A DNA stretch of 64,000 nt from an uncultured Phycisphaerales bacterium (lineage in GTDB: Bacteria > Planctomycetota > Phycisphaerae > Sedimentisphaerales > Anaerobacaceae), in NCBI GenBank assembly GCA_937927975.1, contig CALEZT010000259.1, positions 1 through 64,000 on the forward strand. The letters are read 5' to 3'. Position numbers and translations under genes: made by a program. Shown here piece by piece: positions 1 through 8,167 of this stretch (its first letter is position 1; each line of letters opens with the position of its first letter). The notes under the pieces are model-generated. The model saw only the letters and a program-made list of their open reading frames with translations, was not told the origin of the DNA and did no database searches.

Positions 1-424
1 GGGCCGGGACCCATCCTGTTTCATCGGGGTCGCCGGCTTCCGTGCGGATTGTGCGAGGATGCCTCAATGCCTCTGCCAAAGCCCTCGATTCCCGCGTCTG
101 CTCATCCGTCGGCTTCACGAGGCTCTGGAAGCCGTCGGTGGCCTGGTACAGGACCCACAGGAGCAAAGGCATCAGAATGACGGCCAGCAGCAGCTTGCGC
201 TGGCCGCTGAAGGCAGGGGATTCCTCCTCGTCGTCCCAACCCTCGGTGGTCCGCATTCGAGGGGCCAGGACGACCAGGAGACTCAGCGCCAGGATCGAGC
301 CGGCGATGATCCAGTCCACGACCCGCAGATGCCCGGTCTGCTGATGGCGCGCGTAGAGAAACAGGCCCGCCCCGCCCAATCCCGCGGGCACCAGAATCTT
401 CAACGGCATCTGCCCTGTCGCCAT
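1..424 (-). CDS. membrane protein, C-terminus beyond window edge
   Basis: Open frame on the minus strand that starts at ATG 424 and is still open at base 1, so only the first 141 codons are visible. A GGAG lies 8 bases before the ATG. Two hydrophobic segments are visible, near residues 38-52 (WIIAGSILALSLLVV) and 79-95 (LLLAVILMPLLLWVLYQ), joined by a charged acidic linker. The visible C-terminal part is hydrophilic. It follows the 467-988 membrane protein in the same direction with a 42-base gap, so the two are probably co-transcribed. I do not recognise the family. Confidence 0.7.
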   Translation of the reverse strand, partial: MATGQMPLKILVPAGLGGAGLFLYARHQQTGHLRVVDWIIAGSILALSLLVVLAPRMRTTEGWDDEEESPAFSGQRKLLLAVILMPLLLWVLYQATDGFQSLVKPTDEQTRESRALAEALRHPRTIRTEAGDPDETGWVPA

Positions 425-466
425 TCACTTGCTCCGGTCAATCCGGCGTTTGCATGGGCAAATCCG

Positions 467-988
467 TCAACCCATGGATTCAGCCTGCGGTTCCGCGCCA
501 GGCGGGACGATGAGCTTCAGTTTCCGAAGGGCCGTGAGGCCGCTGACCATGCAGTACAGGGCGAACACGTGGAAACCCAGGCTCAGCCAGTCCTGCACCC
601 ACAGAAAGAGCAATCCATCGAGCGCGTACAGGAACATGCCGAGGAGGAACGCCCAGCCCATACCCTGGTTGGCCAGCCAGCCAAAGAGGACGAAGAACCC
701 CGCGACGAACACACTGGCGCCCAACGCGATGATCCGGACCAGCCCGGTGTCGTCGCCCTGCTCCTGCACGATCGCGGCCCCGATGGCGTCGACGACCTGC
801 GTGACGCCCAGACCGAAGATGAACCCCACGCCGCCCTGGAGCAGACTGATCACCGAGTTGACGATCGAGAGCCCTGCGATCCAGTAGAACCAGTTCGCCC
901 CTCTCTTGAACGCCGCGGTCTGTTTGGCCATTTCGAAGGCCGCCGCCTGCTCGGGCGGGACCGTCGTTTCATTCTGTGCTTCCGTCAT
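467..988 (-). CDS. four-helix integral membrane protein, unknown function
   Basis: A 173-residue protein with a charged N-terminus rich in Gln, Glu and Ala, then about four hydrophobic segments: WFYWIAGLSIVNSVISLL, a second containing FIFGLGVTQVVDAIG, IIALGASVFVAGFFVLFGWL, and two short ones near GWAFLLGMFLYALDGLLF and GFHVFALYCMV. The start is backed by AGGAAG 4 bases upstream of the ATG. No catalytic motif is visible. It sits upstream of the partial membrane gene in the same direction. The alternating glycine-rich helices suggest a small structural or channel-like membrane protein, but no function can be assigned. Confidence 0.8.
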   Translation of the reverse strand: MTEAQNETTVPPEQAAAFEMAKQTAAFKRGANWFYWIAGLSIVNSVISLLQGGVGFIFGLGVTQVVDAIGAAIVQEQGDDTGLVRIIALGASVFVAGFFVLFGWLANQGMGWAFLLGMFLYALDGLLFLWVQDWLSLGFHVFALYCMVSGLTALRKLKLIVPPGAEPQAESMG

Positions 989-1331
989 GTCACTTCCTCA
1001 TCAGGTCAAATTGGCGAGCGCATGGGGACGCCCACAGTGGACACCCTGTCGGCCACTCGCTCACATCGAGGCGATTGTGACTCGCCCCTGCAGCGATGAT
1101 TCTATCCGCCGCTCAGCCCAAAGACAAGACATGCCGATTCCCCGCAGATGTGCGATTCGACATCACAGAGTCCTGATGCGTCCACTTTGTCGTCCTGAGC
1201 GACAGCGAAGGACCTGGCCTACGAAGGGAACAAACGCGTGCTATGACATCCACGCCAGATGCTTCGCTGTCGCTCAGCATGACAAATGCCCATGAGGGCC
1301 CAGAAGATCCGGCCGCACTTGGCTTCGGCGG
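989..1331. other. 343-base intergenic region, repeat-bearing
   Basis: No gene is visible. The 3' half holds one copy of the dispersed CTGAGCG-type inverted repeat listed separately. The short open frames here have no ribosome-binding site or family-like sequence. Confidence 0.6.
1186..1286. repeat. CTGAGCG-type dispersed inverted repeat, copy E1
   Basis: The left arm TTTGTCGTCCTGAGCGACAG continues to GCGAAG. The right arm CTTCGCTGTCGCTCAGCATG continues to ACAAA. The arms pair almost perfectly over about 25 bases around a loop of about 50 bases. Related copies occur at 32985-33084, 59934-60060 and 62526-62650. All lie between genes. Confidence 0.8.
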
Positions 1332-1739
1332 TTAGATCGCCAGAAGCTCCAGCCACTGGACCAGGCGAGGGTGGTACAGCTCATGGCCCCAGACGTTGTA
1401 CCAGGCGGCCCAAGTGTAGAGGATGATGATCGGAACGAAGATGAACAAGGCGTACCGGCGGAGGAACACCGTGACGCCGATCAGGGTCAGGAACTGGACG
1501 GCCTTGCCCAGGATGGGTCCCAGAACCGGACCGTAGATCTCCGAGATCAAGCGAACCGCAGGATGGCCCTCCGCCGCGGGACCCCGCGACAGCATGAAGT
1601 GGATCGTCGAGGCCATGTCCGCCAACGAGGCCAGAAGGACAAGAACCAGCAGGAGCCGATACTCGCGCACATACCCCGCCCAGTTCTCACGGAAGCGGGT
1701 CGCAACATCCCGAAATGATCTCATCTGCGACATTCTCAT
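1332..1739 (-). CDS. small polytopic membrane protein, DUF5658-like
   Basis: A 135-residue protein with a basic, soluble first 25 residues and then about four hydrophobic stretches: LLLVLVLLASLADMASTIHFM, ISEIYGPVLGPILGKAVQFL, TLIGVTVFLRRYALFIFVPI and IILYTWAAWYNVW. The LADMASTIHF segment resembles the polar-residue helix of DUF5658-type proteins, but that is a weak match by eye. The start is uncertain. ATGs at 1739, 1733 and 1724 are in frame and none has a strong Shine-Dalgarno. The gene belongs to the minus-strand set of small membrane genes at the window start. Confidence 0.7.
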   Translation of the reverse strand: MRMSQMRSFRDVATRFRENWAGYVREYRLLLVLVLLASLADMASTIHFMLSRGPAAEGHPAVRLISEIYGPVLGPILGKAVQFLTLIGVTVFLRRYALFIFVPIIILYTWAAWYNVWGHELYHPRLVQWLELLAI

Positions 1740-1802
1740 CCCATTTCACAGCACCGGCAGCCAATACGGAAAACACTCCATGCAGCCTGCCAACCAAACG
1801 CA

Positions 1803-2180
1803 CTACGAGCGCAATCTGCGCTGAAGTCGATCCATCCGCCGGGCATTTGCAGGCTCCTCCGCCTGATCGAGCTTCCAGCATAGGCAGAATGTGTCCGCGA
1901 ATCTTCGGCTCCGCTTCACGGCCGCCTCCACGCGAGGGAAGATCAGATCAAAATGACATTCGAGAAGATGTTCGAGCAGGCACGTGGCGATCGCCATGCG
2001 AAGATCGGCATTGGCATGACGACCCCACTTCAGGGCAAACGCCCAGACCGGCTCCGGGTTCTCCTCAGTGAACCGCTCGATCTCGATGATCGCCTGCCAG
2101 CGAGGGTCCAACTCCCCCTCCGGCGCCGGCGTCCCGGGCAAGACCTTCTGTGCTTCAGTGATCGCCTGTTCGACGGTCAT
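1803..2180 (-). CDS. helical-repeat (HEAT-like) hypothetical protein
   Basis: A 125-residue soluble protein beginning MTVEQAITEAQ. The frame is open further upstream, but this ATG has GGAGG 4 bases before it, so the shorter form is preferred. The centre reads WAFALKWGRHANADLRMAIAT, a phrase typical of HEAT or armadillo-like repeats in which paired helices start with an alternation of Asp/Leu/Arg and Ala. The C-terminus is rich in Arg and Leu. The small size suggests two or three helical pairs and a role in protein-protein contact. No enzyme motif is seen. Confidence 0.75.
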   Translation of the reverse strand: MTVEQAITEAQKVLPGTPAPEGELDPRWQAIIEIERFTEENPEPVWAFALKWGRHANADLRMAIATCLLEHLLECHFDLIFPRVEAAVKRSRRFADTFCLCWKLDQAEEPANARRMDRLQRRLRS

Positions 2181-2372
2181 GTTGCCTCCAGAATCATCCA
2201 CCGAGCGCTGCGACGCGGCTTCTTGCCAGAGGCGTATTCTCCAGCGGGACACGAGGAAAGGCAAGACAAAGGACGCAGAACACACTCGCCTTTCCCTGCC
2301 TGGTCTCCTTCGGTGCAACCGAAGGCTGCGCCGGGCTCCGGCGACTATTTCGCGAAAATCCGGTCAAGCCCG

Positions 2373-2401
2373 TTGACATTACTGTCATAGATTGGTACTT
2401 T
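2373..2401 (+). promoter_or_regulatory. sigma-70-like promoter overlapping an inverted repeat
   Basis: TTGACA at 2373-2378 and TACTTT at 2396-2401 are separated by 17 bases, about 47 bases upstream of the regulator gene at 2448. TGACA (2374-2378) and TGTCA (2383-2387) form an inverted repeat with a 4-base centre, lying across the -35 box. This is a likely operator, and autoregulation by the downstream helix-turn-helix protein is a simple hypothesis. Confidence 0.6.
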
Positions 2402-2447
2402 TGTGACTTGAGTTGCTCGACAGAGTCACAATTGGAGACCTGATGTC

Positions 2448-3122
2448 ATGCTTTCGGTTCGTGAGGCCGCCGAGGTATTGGGTGTCTCGCAGAAGACCGT
2501 GTACCGCTGGATCAAGGAAGGCCGGGTGCCTTCCCATCGCTTGGGCGGTCAGCACTTTCTCGAGAGGTCCGAGGTGAACAACCTCGTGATCCGAGACGGC
2601 TTGGGCCCTCTGCCGGACGCAAGCCGGGAGACGGAAGACCACCAGGACACCTCGCTCTACGACATGCTCACCCGAGGCGGCGTCTTCTACCGAATCAGCG
2701 GCACGACCAAGAAGGACGTGCTCCAGAACGCCTTGAGCATGGTCAAAGGCGTCGACGAGAGCGCGTCGAGTCCCCTGTTTCAGATGTTCCTGGCCCGCGA
2801 GGAACTGGCCTCGACCGGGATCGGCGACCATATCGCGATTCCCCACGCCCGGGGCTCGCTGGTGGGGTACATCAGCCAGCCGATCCTGTCGCTGTCGTTC
2901 CTGGAGACGCCGATCGACTACGGCGCCCTGGACGGCAAGCCGGTGTATGCCCTGTTCCTGCTGATCTCGCCCAACGTACGCACGCATCTCCGCGTCTTGG
3001 CGAGGCTGTCCTTCTGTCTGCACGCACCGGAATTCAAGCAGGCGGTCCTTGGACAGGCCTCGCGCGACACGATTCTAAGCACGCTGGCACAAACGGAAGC
3101 CCGCTTGCCTCAGGGTTCATGA
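2448..3122 (+). CDS. MerR/excisionase-type HTH fused to PTS EIIA (PtsN-like) domain
   Basis: A 224-residue two-domain regulator. Residues 1-50 are a helix-turn-helix of the excisionase/HTH_17 type (REAAEVLGVSQKTVYRWIKEG, then a wing with RLGGQHF). Residues 70-220 are a PTS EIIA type-2 fold. The family's phospho-acceptor histidine is present at His133 in the IPHARG motif. In known families PtsN-type domains are phosphorylated by HPr/NPr to signal nitrogen or carbon status, and in this fusion the signal would act directly on DNA binding. The gene ends 10 bases before the first gene of the Ehr-type operon, so it probably controls and is co-transcribed with it. A GGAG lies 9 bases before the start. 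Confidence 0.88.
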   Translation: MLSVREAAEVLGVSQKTVYRWIKEGRVPSHRLGGQHFLERSEVNNLVIRDGLGPLPDASRETEDHQDTSLYDMLTRGGVFYRISGTTKKDVLQNALSMVKGVDESASSPLFQMFLAREELASTGIGDHIAIPHARGSLVGYISQPILSLSFLETPIDYGALDGKPVYALFLLISPNVRTHLRVLARLSFCLHAPEFKQAVLGQASRDTILSTLAQTEARLPQGS

Positions 3123-3132
3123 AGGACCTTCC

Positions 3133-5118
3133 ATGGAACTGTTCATCTCGGGTTGCATCCTTCTGTTGTGTTCAGGCGCGGCGGCCGTCTTGCTGGGCCG
3201 CACACGAGCAGCCTCGTGGGTAGCCACTCTCGGCGTCTGGGCAGGCTGCGGCCTGGCTCTGGTCCCTGTGGTCCAGACCTTGGGGGGGCGCTGCCCCGAT
3301 CCGCTGCGTATCGCCTGGAGCATGCCCGGCGGATCGTTGATCCTGGGCCTGGACGGGCTCTCGGCGTTCTTCTGCCTGCCCATTCTACTGGTCTCCCCCC
3401 TGGCGGCCCTCTACGGCTGCGAGTATCTGGCTCACGAGAAGAAATCGCTGGGTTCGGTGCTGTTCTTCTGCAACGTCCTGATCGCCAGCATGCTCCTGCT
3501 GATGGCGGCCCGCAACGGCCTGCTGTTCCTGGTCGTCTGGGAGATCATGGCTGTCAGTTCGTTCTTCCTGGTGGTTTTCGACGATGAGCATGCCCACGTG
3601 CGGGACGCAGGCTGGACCTACCTGATCGCCACCCACATCGGCACAGGCGGACTGCTGGTGTTCTTCGCTCTGCTGGGCAGGCAGGCGGGCTCGCTCGATT
3701 TCGAGGCGATGGGAGCTGCAAGACTCGCTCCCGCGATGGCAAGCGTCCTGTTCGCCCTGGCCGTGATCGGGTTTGGCTCCAAGGCGGGCTTCATCCCCAT
3801 GCACGTCTGGCTTCCCGAAGCCCACCCGGCGGCCCCCAGCCACGTGTCGGCCCTGATGTCCGGCGTCATGATCAAGACCGGCGTCTACGGCCTGCTTCGA
3901 ACCCTCACGCTGCTGGGCACGCCCCAAAGCGTCTGGGGGTGGGCACTGGTGGTCATCGGCCTGGCATCAGGCCTTTTCGGCATCATCCTGGCCCTGGCCC
4001 AGAACGACATCAAGAGACTCCTGGCCTATTGCAGCGTCGAGAACATCGGCGTCATCACCCTGGGCATCGGCGCCGGCGTCCTGGGACAGGCATGGAATCA
4101 ACCCGGCCTGGTTGTGCTCGGCTTCGGCGGCGCGATCCTCCACGTGCTCAACCACGCGATCTTCAAGAGCCTGCTGTTCTTCGGCGCCGGCGCGATCGTC
4201 CACGCCACCGGCACGCGCGACATGAACCAGCTCGGCGGCCTGTTCAAGTCGATGCGATGGACAGGCATGGCGTTCCTCGTCGCCTGCGCCGCCATCTGTG
4301 GATTGCCCCCCTTCAACGGATTCGTCAGCGAGTTTCTCCTCTACCTCGGGGGCTTCAGCGGCATCCGAACCAGCGCAACCGAGACCGTCGTCCTGGCGAT
4401 CGTCATCGGCGGCGGCCTGGCGATGATCGGCGGCCTGGCGGCGGCCTGCTTTGCCAAGGCGTTCGGCGTCCTGTTCCTGGGCGAGCCTCGGAGCGATCTG
4501 GCGACCGGCGTCCACGAAGCCGGCGCCGCGATGCGATGGCCGATGGCGTTGCTCGCGGTTGCGTGCCTGGGCATCGGCCTTTCCGCGCCACTGGCTATCA
4601 GACTGGTCGCGCCGGCGGTGCAGATCATGGCAGCAAGCGACGGCGCGTCGCTGGGCAAGGCCTTGTCCATGCCGATTCCGCTTCTGGCAGCCATCGCGTG
4701 GGTTTCATTCAGCCTGCTTGCGCTGGCGGCGGGGCTATTCTTCATCCGTCGTCGCCTGCCGCGAGGACGCGAAGAAGGCCTGACCGGGACCTGGGACTGC
4801 GGCTACGCCCGCCCGACGGCCCGGATGCAGTACACCGCCACCTCGTTCGCACAGCCCCTGGCCCATTTGTTCCGACTCATCCTGGGCACGCGAACGCGGG
4901 GCAATCTGCCCCAGGGGTTCTTCCCCAGAGACGCGAAGTTCGAAACCCGTACGCCGGATGCGGCCAGAGAGTGGTTCTTCGCCCCATTGTTCCACGCGAT
5001 CGACCGCAGCGTGGCCCCCATCCGACGCATGCAGCACGGACGAGTCCACGGCTATCTTCTCTACATCGCGATCGTCCTGATCCTGCTATTGATCTGGAAA
5101 GCGGGAGGCCAGTCATGA
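3133..5118 (+). CDS. hyfB: Ehr/hydrogenase-4-type subunit HyfB-like (proton-antiporter family)
   Basis: A 661-residue membrane protein of the NuoL/M/N, Mrp-antiporter family in its HyfB/HycC form. It has about 14 to 16 hydrophobic helices. The core shows the family phrases GSKAGFIPMHVWLPEAHPAAPS, HVSALMSGVMIKTGVYG and LAYCSVENIG. The lysines and glutamates in these helices form the proton path in the family. The C-terminal part (GTWDCGYARPTARMQYTATS) matches the soluble tail typical of HyfB. It is the first structural gene of a six-gene operon, and its stop overlaps the next start in an ATGA. Confidence 0.92.
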   Translation: MELFISGCILLLCSGAAAVLLGRTRAASWVATLGVWAGCGLALVPVVQTLGGRCPDPLRIAWSMPGGSLILGLDGLSAFFCLPILLVSPLAALYGCEYLAHEKKSLGSVLFFCNVLIASMLLLMAARNGLLFLVVWEIMAVSSFFLVVFDDEHAHVRDAGWTYLIATHIGTGGLLVFFALLGRQAGSLDFEAMGAARLAPAMASVLFALAVIGFGSKAGFIPMHVWLPEAHPAAPSHVSALMSGVMIKTGVYGLLRTLTLLGTPQSVWGWALVVIGLASGLFGIILALAQNDIKRLLAYCSVENIGVITLGIGAGVLGQAWNQPGLVVLGFGGAILHVLNHAIFKSLLFFGAGAIVHATGTRDMNQLGGLFKSMRWTGMAFLVACAAICGLPPFNGFVSEFLLYLGGFSGIRTSATETVVLAIVIGGGLAMIGGLAAACFAKAFGVLFLGEPRSDLATGVHEAGAAMRWPMALLAVACLGIGLSAPLAIRLVAPAVQIMAASDGASLGKALSMPIPLLAAIAWVSFSLLALAAGLFFIRRRLPRGREEGLTGTWDCGYARPTARMQYTATSFAQPLAHLFRLILGTRTRGNLPQGFFPRDAKFETRTPDAAREWFFAPLFHAIDRSVAPIRRMQHGRVHGYLLYIAIVLILLLIWKAGGQS

Positions 5119-6029
5119 ACGTGACACAGTGGATTCTCCCGCTGGCCGCATGGGTTCTGGCGCCTCTGATGCTCGGAATCATCAATCGGGTCAAGGCGAA
5201 GTTCGCCGGACGGCGTGGGCAGCCGCTCCTGCAACTTTACTTCGATCTGTTCAAGCTCTTGCGGAAAGGCTCGGTCTACAGCCGCTCGACTAGCCTGGTA
5301 ATCCGTGTTGCGCCGTCGGTGTCGCTGGCGTGCGTGATCCTCTGCACCCTGCTGCTGCCCTGGGGCGGCCTGTCGGCCCCGGCGGCCTTCGCCGGGGACA
5401 TCATCCTGCTGGCCTATCTTCTGGGCCTGGCCCGCTTCGTCACGGTGCTGGCGGCCCTGGACACAGGCTCGGCATTCGAGGGCATGGGCGCCAGCCGCGA
5501 GGTCCAGTTCGGCGCGCTGGCCGAGCCGGCGTTTTTCCTGGGCCTGCTGGTCCTGGTCCTCCAATCGGGAACCCTGAGCCTGTCGAGCATCGTGTCGGGA
5601 CTCTCAGCAGCCACATGGCAAAGCTCAGCCATCCTGCTGATCCTGGTGGCCTTCTCCTGGTTCGTCCTGCTGTTGACCGAAAACTCTCGCATCCCGGTCG
5701 ACGACCCGAACACCCACCTGGAGCTGACGATGATCCACGAGGTAATGGTGCTCGACTACAGCGGGCCGGACTTCGCGTACATCCTGTACGGGGCCTCGCT
5801 GAAGCTCTGGGTGTTCGCGGCCTTGGTGGTGAATCTGCTGGTCCCGATGGCGTCGTTGCCCGTCTGGGCGCAGGTTCCGCTCTTTGTGCTTGGAATCGGA
5901 ATCGTCGCGGTTCTCGTCGGAGTGGTCGAATCGATCCTGGCCCGACTGCGGCTCTATCAGGTGCCCAAGATCCTGATCGGTTCGGCGGCATTGAGCCTCA
6001 TCGCGTTGATCGTGAAGCTGATGGACTAA
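5115..6029 (+). CDS. hyfC: Ehr/hydrogenase-4-type subunit HyfC-like (NuoH family)
   Basis: A 304-residue membrane protein of the NuoH/HycD/HyfC family, which links the soluble redox arm to the membrane arm in complex I and group 4 hydrogenases. The conserved GRRGQPLLQLYFDLFKLLRKG near residues 34-54 and TENSRIPVDDPNTHLELTMIHE near 193-214 are typical of the family; the acidic residues line the quinone or proton channel in relatives. About eight hydrophobic helices. The start ATG at 5115 overlaps the HyfB stop, and the 3' end lies 3 bases before the next gene. Confidence 0.92.
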   Translation: MNVTQWILPLAAWVLAPLMLGIINRVKAKFAGRRGQPLLQLYFDLFKLLRKGSVYSRSTSLVIRVAPSVSLACVILCTLLLPWGGLSAPAAFAGDIILLAYLLGLARFVTVLAALDTGSAFEGMGASREVQFGALAEPAFFLGLLVLVLQSGTLSLSSIVSGLSAATWQSSAILLILVAFSWFVLLLTENSRIPVDDPNTHLELTMIHEVMVLDYSGPDFAYILYGASLKLWVFAALVVNLLVPMASLPVWAQVPLFVLGIGIVAVLVGVVESILARLRLYQVPKILIGSAALSLIALIVKLMD

Positions 6030-6032
6030 ACC

Positions 6033-6704
6033 ATGGATATCCTCTCTGTCCTGTTGATCTTGTCTTGTCTGCTCCTGCTCGGGTCGAGCCGGTTGCACGT
6101 CGCGATCCGCGTGGTCGCGGCCCAGGGCTTCCTGCTGGGAATCCTCCCGGTGGTTCGGTCGATGCCGGACATCTCCGCCGGCATCTGGATCTTGAGCGTC
6201 AGCACGATCGTCTCCAAGGGCCTCGTGCTGCCCTGGCTGATGCGGATCTGCCTGCGGAACTCCGAGATCCACCGGGAGATCGAACCCTTCGTCGGCTTCG
6301 GCGCGTCCCTGCTCTGCGGAACAGGCCTGTTGGCCCTCGCGGTCTGGGTCACGACTCGCATGCAATTGACGCAGAGCGAGGCGCCCGCGGTGCTGATGGT
6401 CAGTTCGTTCTTCCTGGTGTTCGTGGGCCTGTTCATCATGGTCACGCGGCGCAAGGCCATCACGCAATCCCTGGCCTATCTCGTTCTGGAAAACGGCGTC
6501 TACGGCGTCGGCGTCGGCATGAGCCTGGAGTTCCCCTTCGTCGTCGAGCTCGGCATCCTCCTGGACGTCTTCGTGGGCGTGTTCCTCATGGGCAACCTGC
6601 TGTTCCATCTGGATCGCCAGTTCGAGCACATGGACGTGGACAAGCTGACGGAGTTGTCCGACCTGTCGGAATCGGCGATGGCCGCCAGGGAGGAAATCGC
6701 ATGA
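6033..6704 (+). CDS. hyfE: Ehr/hydrogenase-4-type subunit HyfE-like (NuoK-like)
   Basis: A 223-residue membrane protein resembling HyfE. It has a NuoK-like region with short helices, including FLVFVGLFIMVTRRKAITQ, then SLAYLVLENGVYGVGVGMSL, then ELGILLDVFVGVFLMGNLLF. Conserved acidic residues sit inside the helices (the Glu of LVLENG, and the Glu and Asp of ELGILLD), as expected for proton transfer. The cytoplasmic C-terminus (residues about 195-223) is charged. The stop overlaps the following start. Confidence 0.9.
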   Translation: MDILSVLLILSCLLLLGSSRLHVAIRVVAAQGFLLGILPVVRSMPDISAGIWILSVSTIVSKGLVLPWLMRICLRNSEIHREIEPFVGFGASLLCGTGLLALAVWVTTRMQLTQSEAPAVLMVSSFFLVFVGLFIMVTRRKAITQSLAYLVLENGVYGVGVGMSLEFPFVVELGILLDVFVGVFLMGNLLFHLDRQFEHMDVDKLTELSDLSESAMAAREEIA

Positions 6705-8167
6705 TGCTTCTGTTGTCGATCCTCCTGATTCCCACGGCCGCAGGCGTCGCGTCGTATCTGATCCGTGGCAATTCTCTTCGCCGGACGATGTGGTTCACCG
6801 CGGCCGCGGCGCATCTGGTCCTGTCGATCCTGGCTGCGATGTCCCCTGAAACCTTGTCGCTTGGAGACTGGATCGGACTGGACGCCCTCAGCGCGATCTT
6901 CCTGGTCCTGACGAGCACGCTGTTCCTCGGAGCCACCGTATACGGTTTCGGCTACCTGGACCGCGAGCCCGTCGCGCCGCAGCCCGACTCTGAAGACGGA
7001 AGCCTCATCCGAAACGAACCCGAGCCGGTCTTCACCGGGAGCATCCTCCTGCTGCTGGCGACGATGAGCCTGGCGATCGTCAGCCGGCATCTGGGCCTGC
7101 AATGGGTGGCGATCGAAGCCACAACGCTGGCCAGCGCCCCCTTGATCTACTTCCATCGCACCCGCCGGTCGCTGGAGGCCGCGTGGAAGTACTTGATTCT
7201 GTGCTCGGTGGGTATCGCGATGGCGTTGCTCGGCATCTTTTTCATCGTGATCGCGATGCAAGGCGAGCACCGGGATCTGACGCTGACCGCCCTGCTCCAG
7301 CAGGCGAACGTGCTAAATCACAAGTGGCTGTCCACCGCGTTCCTCTTCATGCTCGTCGGCTACGGGACCAAGATGGGCCTGGCCCCCCTGCACACGTGGC
7401 TGCCCGACGCGCACAGCGAGGCGCCGTCGCCGGTCTCGGCGCTGCTGTCGGGCGCTCTGCTGAACTGCGCGTTCCTGGGCATCCTGCGAGTGCAGCAGGT
7501 CTGCGCCGCGGCGGGAATGGCCGCCTTCGGAGGCGATCTGCTGGTGCTCTTCGGACTGCTGTCCATGGGCGTCGCCGGGATCTTCATCCTGCGTCAGACC
7601 GACTACAAACGGATGCTCGCCTATTCCAGTGTCGAGCACATGGGCATCCTGGCGATCGGCGTCGGCCTGGGCGGGCTGGGCCTGTTCGGATCCTTCCTGC
7701 ATGCGGTCAACCATTCGGTGGTCAAGGCGATGCTGTTCCTCACAGCAGGCAATCTGATGGCCCGCTTCCACACCAAGGACACCAGCAGGATCCAGGGCGT
7801 CTGCCGGGTGCTGCCGATCTCCGGCGTCCTGTGGGTCGCGGGGTTCCTGGCGATCACGGGCTCGCCGCCGTTCGGGACGTTCATCAGTGAATTCACGATC
7901 CTGAGGGCGACGATCGAGCAGGAGCGATGGATCGTCGCAGGACTCTACAGCCTGTTTCTGATTGTGGTCTTCGTCGGCATGTCCGCGATCGTCCTGAAAA
8001 TGGCGTTGGGCAAGTCGCAGGAGAGCCGCACCCGCGAATCGTGGACGACCGTCGTGACGCCGTTGGTGTTCGCAGTCGTCGCGTTGACGCTGGGCGTGTA
8101 CCTGCCCCAGCCGCTCCTGGACAAGCTGAACATGGCGGTCCAACTGCTGGGAGGGACGGCCCAATGA
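6701..8167 (+). CDS. hyfF: Ehr/hydrogenase-4-type subunit HyfF-like (proton-antiporter family)
   Basis: A 488-residue second antiporter-type subunit with about 13 to 14 hydrophobic helices. The family phrases GYGTKMGLAPLHTWLPDAHSE, APSPVSALLSGALLNCAFLG and KRMLAYSSVEHMGI are present. The frame is open far upstream, but ATG 6701 has AGGGAGG nearby, overlaps the HyfE stop, and gives the normal family length, so the longer reading is rejected. A hydrophilic stretch near residues 88-108 (VAPQPDSEDGSLIRNEPEP) is a loop insertion. It would pump or conduct protons or sodium alongside HyfB. Confidence 0.91.
   Translation: MMLLLSILLIPTAAGVASYLIRGNSLRRTMWFTAAAAHLVLSILAAMSPETLSLGDWIGLDALSAIFLVLTSTLFLGATVYGFGYLDREPVAPQPDSEDGSLIRNEPEPVFTGSILLLLATMSLAIVSRHLGLQWVAIEATTLASAPLIYFHRTRRSLEAAWKYLILCSVGIAMALLGIFFIVIAMQGEHRDLTLTALLQQANVLNHKWLSTAFLFMLVGYGTKMGLAPLHTWLPDAHSEAPSPVSALLSGALLNCAFLGILRVQQVCAAAGMAAFGGDLLVLFGLLSMGVAGIFILRQTDYKRMLAYSSVEHMGILAIGVGLGGLGLFGSFLHAVNHSVVKAMLFLTAGNLMARFHTKDTSRIQGVCRVLPISGVLWVAGFLAITGSPPFGTFISEFTILRATIEQERWIVAGLYSLFLIVVFVGMSAIVLKMALGKSQESRTRESWTTVVTPLVFAVVALTLGVYLPQPLLDKLNMAVQLLGGTAQ

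Noticed and set aside
5330..8167. A 945-codon frame ending with the HyfF-like protein
   Set aside because: The first 457 codons overlap HyfC and HyfE and read as Arg/Gly/Pro-rich nonsense; the true start is ATG 6701.
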